From Lingula anatina (taxonomy: Eukaryota; Brachiopoda; Lingulata; Lingulida; Lingulidae), in contig NW_019775702.1 in the NCBI RefSeq assembly GCF_001039355.2, positions 250,022 to 314,021 of the forward strand: a DNA stretch of 64,000 bases, written 5' to 3'. Positions 14,201-27,292 of the stretch are shown here, piece by piece. Below the pieces are notes generated by a model. That model did not search any database, was not told where the DNA came from, and saw only the letters and a program-made list of their open reading frames with translations. Position numbers and translations under genes: made by a program. Position 1 is the stretch's first letter; each line of letters begins with the position of its first letter.

Positions 14201-17200
14201 TAAGTGAGTTTCAATATATCTACCACCACAGTCATCCTGCTTTATAATCAACAGAGTTCTACTAAATTGGTGCTACAATCACAACTCACAGGAAGCACCA
14301 ACCACTATGTACATCCATATTGATCTAGCAATAACTTGTCGCCCATCTTTATTGTTAGTATTTTACATATTTGCATCTTCAACGATCTCCAGCGCCTTTA
14401 CAGTTTCTTCATCAGTATAACCCTTACAACCAGAGTGAGACTACAGTACTAACTTTACAGTGGTGTACTTATTACCATTTAATGCAATAAATAAATAAAT
14501 GATAATAATAATAATACTGATGAGAGAATGTTTTACACCATCCAATAGAATTAGAGTAATCCAGTAAAATTAGTATAATAATAATATTGCCATTTGGTAA
14601 CAAAGGAAGTGTGTGGTGTGTGTTCATCTCTCAATTTCGAAGCACAATATTAGCATTAACTGCAAATGTATTAAACTTGTTGAGATGTGACTTTTTGGAA
14701 AACATTTATCTCTTAGTTCTTTAATTGTAGAATTCACACTCCTTTTAATTTATTTATGTATCTTTATATGGGATATTTTCTTTTTTACCTTTTTTAATAA
14801 TAAGTTTGATATTTGTATAATGGAACTAAGAGAAAGAAAACACTTGTGCTTTAAGTATCTTCAGCATTAAGTAATATTCACAATGAAACAATACTTTGAA
14901 TTTAAAGTATAGTTTGAAGATGTTGAAGACACATGTAGCAGTCTTTAGATCTTAAAAGTGATGTAGAGTGATCTTAAAAGACTCAAAATATTCTTTTCCC
15001 TGAGCACTTTAAACACTTTTATACATTTCCTGATAAAGCATGCAAACTTGTGCAAACATCAGACATCTTCAGTCATATTGTACTTTTAATTAAATAACTG
15101 ACACCTACATATCCACATGGTATCTCAATCCTTATGTAATTATGCTCACTGATCACCTGTCTGCCTGCATACCTGTCTATTTTTAAACATTAATGTAGAT
15201 CAGTTAAGAAACAAACACATTTTAAGATCTTGTACTTTGTAGACGAAACAACTGCATCTCTTTGGAGGAAACACATAAATGTACTATAATTTATCACTAT
15301 TATTCAATTTTTCCATCAATATTTACAATTTAAAAAAATTTGGAATCATATTTGCAACCTTCTTTTTCACATCAAATTATGAATTAAGCCTAAACAGGTA
15401 CATTTTGTAAACATTTTCTGGAGTAATTAAAAACTAAAATGACTATTGATGCCTGTCATTCAACCCTGAGGCCCCCAGGTTTTGTACTAAAACATCCCAT
15501 ATAGACACAGTTGCATCTGAATGATTTAACATTCAATTTACACCGAAATTATGCAATTTGACATTTCCCATGAAATGTGTAATAACAAGGAAACGCTAAT
15601 GACGAGACAAATTCCCGTTATTCAACAGATCTTTAATTTAGACTTCAGAAGATGCAGAGAGAAACTCAATTCTATTGATCATAATTTTATTGTTATTTTT
15701 CTGCTTTTACAATTTAATTTTCTGGAAAGGTTTAATTGAGTTATTATGTGAAAGCTCCATTGTGGCATGATTTTCTGTCACTAGAAATTTTAGGCATTCA
15801 TATTCAATTTAATTATTACTATAAAAAACAAGCAACGTAAATGTCTAAAAGGGTATTTATTTCTGTTCTTCTCCACTGTGAAGCATACACAGCATGTTGG
15901 ACTGGTTCCTTTATGTATCCTTAACTTTAAGATTATTTTAAAAACCCTCAAAACATTTTCAATTGCTTCTTTCAGTATATCAAAAAAGCTATAATGTTCT
16001 CTTGGGAGCATAGCATCTCCTAGAAAACCTGTGGATCAATGAGTTTCATAAGTTGTATCTTACCTATTGATTTTCTACAGGAGTGTACTTTATTCTACCA
16101 GTCTTAACTATTGATCTAAATTTCTTTCAAATATGAGTCTCAACTACTGATCTTGTCACTGTATCTGGATACCTTATTTTTGAAGAAAATTTACAAATAT
16201 GTTGAAAATATGGTGCCAGTTAGCTTTTCTGAAGTGAAGATGAGCCTAAAAAACAATCTTAGTTTAGCAGTCAAAATTTAATATTCAAATGTTCTTTAGG
16301 CAGTAGTTTCTGAAACCTTTTTAGCAGAAGACATGGTCTCAGCAGTGTGGGAAATAAGCACAATCCAACATACCAAGACTAAAAAAGCATATATTTATTA
16401 GACCAATAAAAATGATTTGCTGCAAGCAAAAAATTTCCAAGTTACTAGCCTGACAATCTAGTGATTTAAAACGTTAACTTCTCACACTGCCCCACTGGTG
16501 TACAGTACCCAAAGTTTATAAATCATCTATTGTAACACACATTTTATCATTTGCCCTCCTTGTTCTAAACAGCATTGTTGACTTAATTCAATCTTAGCAT
16601 CACAAGTGATTGGTTACATTATATTCTGTATCTCGCTTAATATTTTTTAAATAATCTCTGATAGCAGAAAAGTTATGTGAACTACACAATGACACTGAAT
16701 GTAAATTTTAGGTACACATCATGGAATTCAAAGCATTAAGTGTTAAATATGGTGGAAATTCTTACCAACAATACGCCTTCTACCTCTTCCAATACACTGT
16801 GAACTTCTTCTTTCAGTATCCATTGTGCTTCAGTTTCCTGCAAACATGAGGAAAGATGATAATAATGATGCATGATAACTCATCTTTACAATTTTTTAAT
16901 AATTTTTATGGACAATTACTTATATGAGGTAGATTAATTGTCAATGTCACAAAATCAATTAATCAATTTGAGGAACAAAAGACATTTTGATTTCATGCAA
17001 CCATGTAAGCGCTGCTAAGTAGATGTGATTTCTCCAAGTAAATTAACATTTTCAGAACAAAGGATCTATTATGCACATATTTACAGGATGCCGGTTAAGG
17101 TGTTCTTTTGTTTCATACTCAGATCAATTTAAATATGCATCAAGGCCACAATAGTGGATAATGTCTAGCACAGGTAGTCCATGGTAGTCTAGTATTTCAA

Positions 17201-18092
17201 AGTACGTGTTTGTTGAGGTAAAAGTGCTCATTAATATTAAAATCCAACTCCACTCTATATCATTTCAATTCTTTATGTCATCTCTTTATGTCATCTCTTT
17301 TATATACACATGTACTAGCTAGTGCATTTATGTCACTTACTGCTGAAAAGTAAAGAGCCTTTGGTGCTCTGAGAAAGTCCGGCCATATATCTTTAATATA
17401 TTTATTGCTTGGTTCACCAGCCCAACTATATCAGCCCATCTTTGATCCTGCCATCGAAAGCAGATTTTTTAAAACTTAAAAGCAATAGATTTGCATTACT
17501 GGTATGCATACTGTAGTTTGTACATTATCTCATTGGCAGTAGTTATGACTTGAGCATGCATAATAATTTTTTTTTTGAAAAAAAAAATAGTGCTACATGT
17601 TGCTACAGATAACTCGGATTAACCCAGTCGTGTCCATGCCAGCAAGAATCAAACAGAACTACTACCGACAATACATACATGTACAGTAGTAGAAACTGCT
17701 GAGTAGGGATGAGTCAGATGAATAGCCACAGCCGCCCTAGGTGGCACAAATCAAAGGTATCACCTCCCCCAAGGGGCAGCGAGATTGAGGTTAAGAAGGA
17801 AATGACATTTTCATTTAAATGTCAAAATCACACTTCCCTGTAAAGTTGTAAATTTTGAGGGAAATCTACCTGTACATCGTCTCGCACTGCTTCAGCGCCA
17901 CACAGCGATTCGGCGACTAGCACATCAAGTTCGTACATGACTGCCCTGCAAATTTAATCCCTCTCTCATATTCAGATAGAAGCGTTATGTTATGCCTGTT
18001 GTATATGCGTTTCCACCCACTTACAATGCTTCACCTCTCTAGTAAACTCTTACCATTTGCCGGAGTTCCTCCTGTTCCAACTCCACAGCCAT
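8289..18092 (-). CDS. ROGDI: ROGDI homologue (RAVE / rabconnectin-3 type V-ATPase assembly factor)
   Basis: Rogdi is the animal counterpart of yeast Rav2, which helps assemble vacuolar/synaptic H+-ATPase. Eleven minus-strand exons join with matching phases: 18092-18054, 16837-16766, 12834-12798, 11596-11548, 10776-10719, 10468-10385, 9974-9879, 9661-9563, 9333-9199, 8673-8590 and 8333-8289 (TAG). The product is 265 residues; I recall human ROGDI as 287. Matching segments in order: [82 protein letters not shown] and [20 protein letters not shown]. Exon 7 uses a weak donor, ATT|gtcagt, chosen because it keeps phase and alignment. The start ([13 protein letters not shown]) is in phase 0 with exon 2. 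An alternative first exon exists at 17870-17945. Intron 2 is about 3.9 kb. Confidence 0.92.
8873..9204. repeat. Degenerate minisatellite in ROGDI intron 9
   Basis: About 13 imperfect units of 21-26 bases, consensus near acctgataacatgttctgaa (plus strand), fill the intron directly after exon 9. On the minus strand each unit reads as atcag followed by gtgggttt, i.e. a copy of the exon 9 splice donor (CAG|gtgggt at 9199/9198). The last unit overlaps the real donor. Confidence 0.85.
10119..10284. mobile_element. MITE-like element with hAT-type ends in ROGDI intron 6
   Basis: The 166-bp stretch begins caggggcataaccag and ends ctggttacgcccctg, so its ends are near-perfect inverted repeats of CAGGGGCGTAACCAG. 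The word attgtacgcacag occurs twice inside. The flanks share tatatt but no clean 8-bp duplication. There is no coding capacity, so it is non-autonomous. Confidence 0.7.
11089..11266. repeat. Imperfect tandem duplication in ROGDI intron 4 (upstream of exon 5)
   Basis: The block ccaagtttctaaaaat ... ggttgaaaaagagtcag ... ataccaaagtac ... agaatttg occurs at 11089-11189 and again at 11190-11266. The second copy lacks about 24 bases near its start. Confidence 0.75.
12834..16766. other. Large ROGDI intron 2, no gene seen
   Basis: About 3.9 kb of AT-rich sequence with stop codons in all frames. I found no convincing exon, RNA gene or structured repeat. Confidence 0.5.
17870..17945 (-). other. Possible alternative first exon of ROGDI
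   Basis: On the minus strand an ATG at 17938 opens a 23-codon frame ([14 protein letters not shown]...DDVQ) ending exactly at a donor, CAG|gtagat, at 17870. It is phase 0 and can therefore splice in frame to ROGDI exon 2. It cannot follow exon 1 in frame, because using the acceptor at 17946 gives TGA after six codons. The patch is CpG-richer than its surroundings, as expected near a transcription start. This is inference without transcript data. Confidence 0.35.
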
Positions 18093-18192
18093 GATATCAA
18101 GGTGAAGGTCGGGTCACTTTGTCAATATTTACATCTACGTCACATGCCCCAGCGCAGTGGCAGTGGTGTCAATTTCAAACTGGGGCACGACG
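18093..18192. promoter_or_regulatory. Candidate bidirectional promoter, ROGDI / PRODH2
   Basis: The minus-strand ROGDI ATG (18092) and the plus-strand PRODH2 ATG (18193) are only 100 bp apart and point away from each other. Core promoters and 5' UTRs must therefore overlap or lie inside each other's first exons. No TATA box is evident, and CpG dinucleotides are more frequent here than in the flanks. Confidence 0.6.
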
Positions 18193-19990
18193 ATGTATTT
18201 GCACATCTTTTCGTTGTTTCGGAAATTCTCTCGACCATTTGGCAACGCAGCATATGAAAGAGTAAAACTAGCCCGAGTATTAAGCGTTCAGCATCGTTGC
18301 AAGGCTGTTGCTGCGTATGAAACAAATGGCAAGAAGGAAAGCCTTGGTGAGGCCGACCCAGCCATCGCTACACTGGACCTGAATTTCACAGACCACCAAA
18401 ATGCTTTCAAAACAAAAACAACTTGGGAACTTTGCAGGGCTCTACTGGTTCTTCGACTCTGTTCGTTTGATAGACTTGTGGATAACAGTTTGCAGGTAAC
18501 ATTTCACAGAATACTGTGCGTTAACATCTTTTGTTGGTTTATATATTTATGCTGTTAGAATTTACTGTATACTGTGTAAAAGTTATGCAGGTTGACAAGC
18601 CTTGTTCGAAATGTTCTAACGTGACACGCATGACTTAGTATAAAGGTGTAAAGGCAATTGCGGAACAATATACTGGTATTGAGATGTTAACTTTTAGTGT
18701 TTACAGGCAGTACTCAGCATCACATAATTTGAAAATAAAAAGCAACAAAATATGTGACTTCATGCTGAAATATTGTTAAAGGCATAGAGGTGAATTAGAT
18801 GTATTGGCAAAAGTTAATCCCAATGACAGATTTTAATTACACTTTTCACTTTCATGTGTTTAATGATAATCCTTGATAATTTTTGTAGTCTTTACTCAAA
18901 ATAATTCTTTGATAAGTCTTGCACTAAGTTGGCTTTATTTTGACAGTTTTGGTACCCCCCCCCCCCCACCACACACACACACCCACCCTCCACACCCATG
19001 CACTTGTTTAATGCTCTGCTATACCTTAAATTTACAGCTGTTCAGACTTGGACAGAAAGTTTTAGGAGAGAGACCGTTTAGAGCATTGGTGAAACCAATA
19101 TTCTATGACCAGTTTGTGGCTGGTGATGACCACAGGAGTATTGGTCAAACTGTGAGCATAATGCAGAAGGCAGGCCTGACACCACTCCTCGCTGTATGCA
19201 TTGAAGATGGTCCTACTGGGTGAGCAGGCACCAAACAAATGTCTCTCCAGTTTTAGTCTTGTTATCATACAAGTGAAACAATTAACCCTGAATTTTTAGT
19301 TTTTTAATATACTCAAGCTGTACTACTTGTAAGTTTTCAAAATGGTAAGTTAATTAGTAGGAAATATAACTATGAGAGTTAAAGTAGCCAGTACTGTTAT
19401 AACGCATACAACAATATTGATTGAAGTTCTTTTTTAATTTAAAAAACTTTTTTCTGATATGTTTCTATCTTTTCATCTCTTTCTTGGCTTGCTTTGCTGG
19501 GAAACGGCATTCTTTCCTCTATAGTTTTAACTGTTACAGTATTGAAATGAATAAAATTAGATAAATGCATAAGATATTTGACTTTATATTGATAACACAT
19601 TATTGTGTATATGTCTGCACAACTGCTTTATGAGACCTGTATATGGTGCACACATTTTAAAGGGGGTCATCACTTCTTAGCTGTAACTTGAAACCCAGTA
19701 ACCACACAGGTTATACAAACACCTATTGTTAATCCATTATACTGTAACTATATAACTTGCCATTGGTGTATCTTTTCAGCCCATGCAGAGCCCTGGAGCC
19801 AGTTCTTTCATAACACAGTATATAAAGTAATCACTTATTTTGCATTTTTGTGAGTAACAGTGGGAAAAGGGTTATTTAATGGAGATCACTTAGTCCCTTT
19901 TTCAGTTTTTAACATAGAAAATAAGAGAAAAAATCTTTTAAGGAAACATAAGTGTTTATGTTATCATGGTAACTGAAATAGTTAATACAG

Positions 19991-20080
<90 letters not shown>

Positions 20081-23000
20081 TTACATTTTATTTTCAGTAA
20101 TAGCAGTTTGTAACTCTTCAAGCAGGTTTGGTCAAGAAAAAGTCATATTAATATTGTTTTTCTAATTTATTTTTGCACCACCAATTGCTTCATAAACTGT
20201 CTTTACATTAACTTTGTTGGCCTCTCATATCTCAGATACAAATACTGCAACTATATGTGAGTATTTTTAGAATTTAATCATGTGCGAACATACAATAATG
20301 CAAGCTTCTGCAGTCTCAAACTTGGGTCTTTGGCTTCTATTTAATAATTTGCATGGGGAAAGATAATATCATTTTTTTCTGTATTTTCTCCATGATAGTG
20401 TTGAAATTTTTTTCATTGTACTTCACATTTAGAGAAGTGGGCTATGATGCCAACTTGACCACTATCTTAGACTGCATACAGATGGCCAGTGAGCTCAGTA
20501 AGGGGCGCCCTATGATACAGCTAAAGGTGACAGCACTGATGCCAGCTGAATTATTGGTAACTTGGCCTCACTTTTTGGTTAATTATTTATTTATTTATTT
20601 ATTGTGGGGGTAACGGAAGACTTTATATTTACATTGAATTCTGTGAAGTTTACTGCATAACATCTTTGAAATGTTGCTAAATACATGTATCAGGTGGTTT
20701 TGGGTATGGTTGTCGTCGTTCTTTTATTATCTTTCTATATAGTGATAAATATCAGTTGTGACAAAGGCATGTAATGGGGCAATAAGTTATGGAATAACTA
20801 TCCCACTACATGAAATTAAAGCTGGATTAAGGAAGCCAGTAGTATTCCTGTGGTTCTTGGCAAAGACTGGGGCCCAGCAGATTGGTGGCTGCTAATTAAG
20901 GGAAGAGAAGTGCCAATAGAAGTCCTCTTAAGTATTTTAACTTATTAAATTGATGATTGATAGGTTTTAGACATGAGGGATATATTAATCATGATTTTAG
21001 CCAAAATACTGAAGATATTCTCTTAAGAGCTTTTCTTTTCAGTTTTTAATTAGTAATTTTAAAGGGATAATAACTCTTTGTTTTGGCCAAAAAATGAATT
21101 TTCCTGGAATAAACAACAATTTTCCCATACTTACCAATGGTTAATGAATCCATTTTTACATTCAAAGTTAGTCCCTTTTTTTTTTCTAAAAAGTTTGGTT
21201 TTTTGTTAAAATCTCTTAAGAGATTATAACAGAGTATAGCCTTCAATGGAGGTCACGTGGTCTGAAGACAAACTTACATATCAGAATAATAGTGTAACTG
21301 CTGGTTTTGTGGTAAAACAGAATATATTATATTTGTATGAGTTATTCACAATGTTTTTATTGTGATATATAAATCTCATACGAAGAGTTATTATCCCTTT
21401 AAGCCTACAAAGGGTTTTGATTTTTTTCCAGATCACCTTATCTAAGATGTATACTTATGGTGGTATAAGCATAGAGCAGGTGGCAGAGGCCATGTACACA
21501 CCCAGTCTGCTGTATGAAGTGGAGGGCCTCCCTGAGGCAGAGATCAGGCAGTGGTGCAGGGGGCTAGAGAGACTAAGAGAAGCAGGAGAGGTCAGTGGGG
21601 ATCATTGTGAGGAAGGGGAAGAGTGGTTAACTTAATGACTACATGTATGGTCTCCAAATGATAAATCACTTTGATTAAAAAATGTATGCACAGTGACACA
21701 TTGTTGATTCCCTTGGCATGCTCCAATTACAAAATAAAAATCACCTTTTATTTCAGTTTGCTCAGAGGAAGGGAGTTTACATTTTAGTGGATGCAGAATA
21801 CACCCACATGAACCCTGGCATTAGCCTGGCAGCATTAGCTATGATGCTGAACTTCAACAAGGACATCCCTCTGATTTGGAACACTTACCAGTGTTACCTC
21901 AAGGTAACTATATAGGACATAGGAATCCATACCTTTTTCAATAATATATATATATATATATAGCCACACTCATCATATAAAACACTTCTTGTTTTTTATT
22001 TTGTTTTATACCTTTTTGCCAAATCAGGAAGCCTACAATGCCATCACTGCAGACTATGCCACCATCATGGACAAGGGACTGTGCTTTGGAGCCAAGATAG
22101 TCCGAGGAGCCTATATAAATTGTGAAGAGGAGTATGCAAAGCGGCAGGGAGTCCCCAACCCAGTGTGTGACAGCTACAAGGACACCAGTTCCAGCTACAA
22201 CAGGGTGGTGGAGACAATGCTGCATAATATCAGTCATTGTGGAGAAAAGTGCAATATTATTGTTGCCAGTCATAATGAGGAGTCGGTCAGGAAGGCCATT
22301 CAGGGGTAGGCATACATGACATAGATGAAGAAAGAGTTTAAAACTTTAAGCAAGGTTTAAAAGGAAGTGTTTTGGGGAGAAAAGAATTGCAGGTGCATGC
22401 AGTTACAAATTACCTAGAATCGCAGTAATAATTTCCTTGCAATGACCAGGTCCAAATCTTGTACAGCAAGATAAAAAATTGAGTAAGGTAGCATTAAAAA
22501 GTGTTTTTATGAGCTATCTGGGTGACAGAAATGTTTGATGTGTTGTTTCTGTTTAGAAAAAAATATCAGTTTCAAACCATAATGCTTTTCAAAACATTGT
22601 TGGATTAATATACTGTATTCCAGAATGGAGAAACTTGGCATTGCCAGAGACAGTGGTTTGGTGTATTTTGGCCAGTTATTGGGCATGTGTGACCAGGTGT
22701 CCTATCCTTTGGGTAAGCCAAATCCATGGCCCTAGTGGTTTCAGATTTACAGTATTTTTGAAAACAAGTCAAACCCATTGAGCACTGGAAGCAAATTTAT
22801 TTTGTGAAAAAATCAATTTAGATGAAACAGTTAAGTAAGCACCTCCTGTCTATTAGGCTAAGCATATTTCAAATAAATCTAGAACTACAATATCCTCTTG
22901 TACAAGAGGAAAAGCAAAAATGTTCACTTTATCTGATCCAAGTTCTGGACCAATAGTTTAATTAGCGCAAACCTCCCAGAAAGCCGATAAAAGGGGTGCA

Positions 23001-23276
23001 CTAGCCTGTATTTTATGGGCAGGTTGGGATTAATTTGGTAATGCCCTCTTTTGGCTAAGGGGACTTTTAAGTAAAAAAATATTGCTAAAGATGAACATCT
23101 TCTTTCTAGGCCAGGCAGGTTACCAGATCTACAAGTCCCTTCCCTATGGCACTGTGGAGGAAACCTTGCCATATCTCTCCAGAAGAGCACAGGAGAACAA
23201 ATCTGTGCTCATGGGAGCAAGGAAAGAGAGGAGCCTTCTGCAAAGAGAACTCAGGAGGAGATTTCTTAGATTTTAA
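18193..23276 (+). CDS. PRODH2: PRODH2, hydroxyproline dehydrogenase (mitochondrial)
   Basis: This FAD enzyme oxidises trans-4-hydroxyproline in mitochondria. Exons: 18193-18495, 19038-19219, 20236-20256 (microexon, tentative), 20433-20556, 21432-21590, 21757-21903, 22028-22305, 22624-22712 and 23110-23276 (TAA); 489 residues. An in-frame ATG also lies at 18157, but the later one begins MYLHIFSLFRKFSRPFG, a typical Arg/Lys-rich mitochondrial presequence. Family motifs: [70 protein letters not shown], and YKSLPYG before PYLSRRAQEN. The Ser in YKSLPYG (about residue 444, fifteen before Arg459 of the Arg-Arg pair) is the family's mark for hydroxyproline use; proline dehydrogenases have Tyr there. 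The inserted segment present in PRODH is absent. The gene is tail-to-tail with PRODH. Confidence 0.93.
19990..20079. repeat. (A)n(AT)n microsatellite in a PRODH2 intron
   Basis: A run of A is followed by roughly 37 uninterrupted AT units. Confidence 0.97.
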
Positions 23277-23335
23277 CTTGAAGTCATAGGAACTCAGAAC
23301 TTTTCTTATGGCCTATATGGAAGTGTCTTATAAGA

Positions 23336-24550
23336 CAAGTCAGCAAAGCTGTCAAATGTACAGACAACAAGAATAAAAATAATCCAATCAAGTTGGTTTG
23401 CCAATATGAGCTGTATGTTAATCATTGTTCTAAGTTATAAAATAACAAGCAACATGGTTTTCCCTTTAGTGGCAGTACACAAAATATTTTTTAACAATTT
23501 TGATACAATGTTACATAATGCTTAACAATTATAATCACCATCAATTTAAATTAAGCACTGCAGTAACATAGATTTCTAGAAAATGTGACTAGCAAAGGTC
23601 TTCAGTCCAAAGGGAATTCAGTCACTCCATGAAAATGCCAATATATACACAAGCACTGAAACGTGCTATTTTCATTTTCAGCACTTATTACATAATACGC
23701 AATAACCAACTTAGTTTCATTTTTGAATGATCAACTAAAAAGATTGTTAAGATGGGAAAAATATCAATAAAACAATTTTAAATGTCCAATTTGTTTCATC
23801 CTGAGATTCTAACAAACTGCACTGATTTGAGTTTATTTCCATTTTTGACACTTTATTATGCAATACACAATAACAAATTTACCATTATTTTTTTATAAGC
23901 AACTTAAAAAATTATTACGATGCAGAAAATGTCAAAGAACACTTTTACAAATAAAATCAGTTCCATACTGAATCTGAGGAAAACCCATTCATATACAAAA
24001 AACAGCTTAATTTCAACAAAAATAAACTAATCGAGTTAATTTTCAAACTTGACCTCTATATCAGACTTTTGTATCAGTCCTGCAAGTTTTAAAGCAAAAT
24101 ATAACGTTTTCCACTTTATTTGTATAATGGTGGATAAAATATGCTGAAAAAAGCTAAAAAGCAGCATAACTTTTGAAAAAATAGTGGATCAGGCCGATTT
24201 TCAAACTTGACTTGTATTTTAAGAATAATCATTAGTACTGTAAGTTTGAAGACAAAAGGTAAAACAGTTTTCATTTTATTTGTAAAAAGGTGGATAAAAT
24301 GTTCTAAAAAAAAAACAAAAAAAACAGCATAACTTTTGGAAAAATGTTCCCATCAGGCTGATTTTTTAACGTGGCCTGTATTTTATCAAAATTTATCAGT
24401 TCTTAAAGTTTGAACACAAAAAGTAAAACAGTTTTCATCTTATTTGTATAACACTGAATGTGCACGGTGATGATGATGACAGACACAGGCAACAGCTATG
24501 TGTAACGATACATCTGTGTCTGTACATTATTTTAAAAAATCCATTTGAAA
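23336..24550. repeat. Dispersed repeat element, expanded copy, downstream of PRODH2
   Basis: It begins with gcaaagctgtcaaatgtaca and ends with a gcacggtgatgatgatgacag ... catctgtgtctgtacat tail. The same landmarks, in the same order and orientation, occur at 29515-29990. Between them this copy holds about three degenerate units of 120-130 bases (near 24035, 24165 and 24330), each with cataacttttg-aaaa and aaacagttttca-tttatttgta. Confidence 0.65.
23372..23377 (+). terminator. PRODH2 poly(A) signal
   Basis: AATAAA lies 95 bases after the PRODH2 stop codon. Confidence 0.5.
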
Positions 24551-26507
24551 GATAGTATTTTTTGTACTAAGGTGGAATGCCTTAAAGATTGACTTCATAT
24601 TACAGAATTTAAGGTTCACTGGGACAATATTTTTTCGGTTATCTTTTGTTTATGCAATATAATTAAATATAAGGTAACATAATTCGTTATATGGATAATA
24701 TAGAGCTGAAAAAACAGTTTTATTCTGGTGTAATATGTTCTCAACTTAAAGGTGTGCTACCAGTATAGGCATTTGGAAAATTCCCAGTCCTGTTTTTATG
24801 TGTAAGCACTGTAGTGAGTACTGTGCAGAGTTGCCCATCTTTCCCAATACAGACATTAAAAATGATAAAACTCCTCCAATGAAATAAGTACCTGATGTTG
24901 AAATTTCTTTCTGAAGTGTCAGAAAAGCGGGAGTCTAAATTAATCAAAAATTATATTTACACAAAAATTCTGTATACAATTTTAGTGAATAAACAAATTT
25001 TGTTCAAGCATTTATTATATGCCTTAATGAAGAACTCATTGAATATCAGTTGGGTAAGCCAAGTGGATCAAAAACATTTTTTTCAAACTTAAAAATTTAA
25101 CAAATGGTAAAAACTGTGTAAATGCAAAATTTTGCAATTGTCAATAGCTTTTTTTGTGAATATTAATGCTGGGTTTCGGATTTTCAAAGCTTATTTGCCA
25201 GGGCAGGGGCAATATATGAGTCAGTATGATAATAGATAGTAGTTCATAGAGAAATGATATTTTCTGAGACATTTTTATCTGCCTGATATATATTTCATTG
25301 TATTTGAAACTTTGATATTTGATGTGGAATGAACTGTGAAAAGTGGGGATCACATGAATAGTCTAGAAAGTGCATTTGGATAGCGTTATGAATGAATAAT
25401 TGAAGCCCATGGCCAGTTGCCCTTGCTTTGCATTTTTTTGGGGAATAATTGGATGTACAATCAAAATATATTTTAATGGAGTATAGCCAAAAATAATTTG
25501 AACACTTGACTAACAATGTTAGCTTTTAATATGTAAACAATTAGATTAGTTTTAATCTTGGATATGGACTTCACTGGGAGTTTCACTTGAACATCTGTAT
25601 CAATCAAGTGTCACTGTGAAATAATTGACAAAACAAACTTGTTTTCATTTTTCTGTTGCCTGAGGTTATTGCAGATGACAACAAGTTCAAACTGTGTTAT
25701 GAACCCTTTTTTATTTTTTTAATATTTTCAAGAAATAACATTAATATCAACAAACTTTGTATTAGTTATTTGTCACTGTCCAAAGTATATATTAATCTCC
25801 TTTTCCTCAAAAAATTTGTAGTACATGTGCTCCCTCATAACAACAACCCCTTGCAGTACATTGAGACTAGTATGTGCCACTTACTGACATATATTCTATA
25901 AAATGTCTATAAAATTGCCTGAATACTACGGTAGGGCCCTTTTTACATTGAACAGTATACCTAAGTAATACAATCTGTACCAGAAAACTTTGAGAGGTCC
26001 TAACACGTAATTATGCTATGGGGTTTTTTTTATTGGTTTTCACAATTTTGCTTCTTAATTGGCCATGTCAAGAGGGGGGGCATTTAGGCGACTCACTTAT
26101 ATGACAGCCAGGCTATTAAGTTGTCTCTCTCTCAAAGCACTGGTAAAGACAATATCATTTAAGTATACCAGTCAAAGGCCAAGGTCACAACACTTGGAAG
26201 TGTTTTATACAATAACAGATTGCTCTGTCAGTTATGATTATAATACTGAATATCATATGGAGAAAAATTTTAACATGAAAAATACTTGCAGAGAACAAAA
26301 AGCATAAATTTATGTTCAGAAAAGATTAAATTTGCCCGGCTTAAGCTGGCAATTGTATTTACAGCCAGCATCACACTGAATAGCTATAAGTAAAAGCCTA
26401 CATGTACCTGTATATTAGTCTAAATGTGTTGATAATGATAAGGAAACATCTAAAGGACCATTAATTCCCAGACCCTATCGTACTAACTGTGAATCGATCT
26501 ATCTGCT

Positions 26508-26631
26508 AGGGGATTCTCACTAAATTGCAATCAACTTCAGCGGCTTAGTTGTCTGGCACACTTAGCAGCTTCAGTAGGTGTGCCAGACAACTAAGCCACT
26601 TAAACTGAAAGCAATTTAGCAAGAAACCCCT
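26508..26631. mobile_element. Foldback (long inverted repeat) element
   Basis: The left arm starts aggggattctcactaaattgc and contains ggcttagttgtctggcacac. The right arm is its reverse complement (gtgtgccagacaactaagcc ... gcaatttagcaagaaacccct). The arms are about 55 bases with a loop of about 14 bases. Weaker pairing continues outward through gatcgatct / ggatcaatc. This looks like a non-autonomous hairpin-type MITE. Confidence 0.75.
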
Positions 26632-27021
26632 CAGATATGGATCAATCCTGTTAAATCGAACTACCGGTAGGTATGGGAACCCAGTCTAAGATTCACAGCT
26701 AAATCAATGCATGCATAAAATGCATGCTGAAATGCTCTGTTCTCAAACTTAGTAAAAAGGCGAAAGAATTGCTAAACGGAAAAGATGTGTAGATATTGCA
26801 GAAGCAAGAAACGTACAACTTGCACTGCAGCTGCTGGGACAAAGCTGCAAGTGTTGGCTATATACAGTCACTAATAAGGCTGTACATGTACATACAAAGG
26901 GAAAAATAGCATTGAGTAACAAAATATAGGGTTCCTAATCGAAATAAACAAGTTTTGTATAATATAACATATATATAATGCAACAAGCAAGCTCAGTCAC
27001 CAAACCATTATCATTCTTACT

Positions 27022-27026
<5 letters not shown>

Positions 27027-27072
<46 letters not shown>
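27027..27072. repeat. (AT)n microsatellite
   Basis: Uninterrupted AT dinucleotides, about 23 units. Confidence 0.95.
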
Positions 27073-27075
<3 letters not shown>

Positions 27076-27292
27076 TAACTATATGACAATTCTGAAAACT
27101 GAGATATCATCTTCAAACATGAAAATATACCTAAATAGTCCAGATATTACTCATTTTATTATAGAATATATGGAACTAAAATGTGTTCCATTAATTCCCA
27201 ACATAACTATTATGCTATTACTTTAAGCCAGATGTTGTAAATAGCCTAAAAGCTTTTAAATGTATTCTTTTACCTTCAAAAATTTTACCAGA

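Noticed and set aside
19909-20121. 70-codon frame with Tyr-Ile repeats
   Set aside because: It is a translation of the AT microsatellite.
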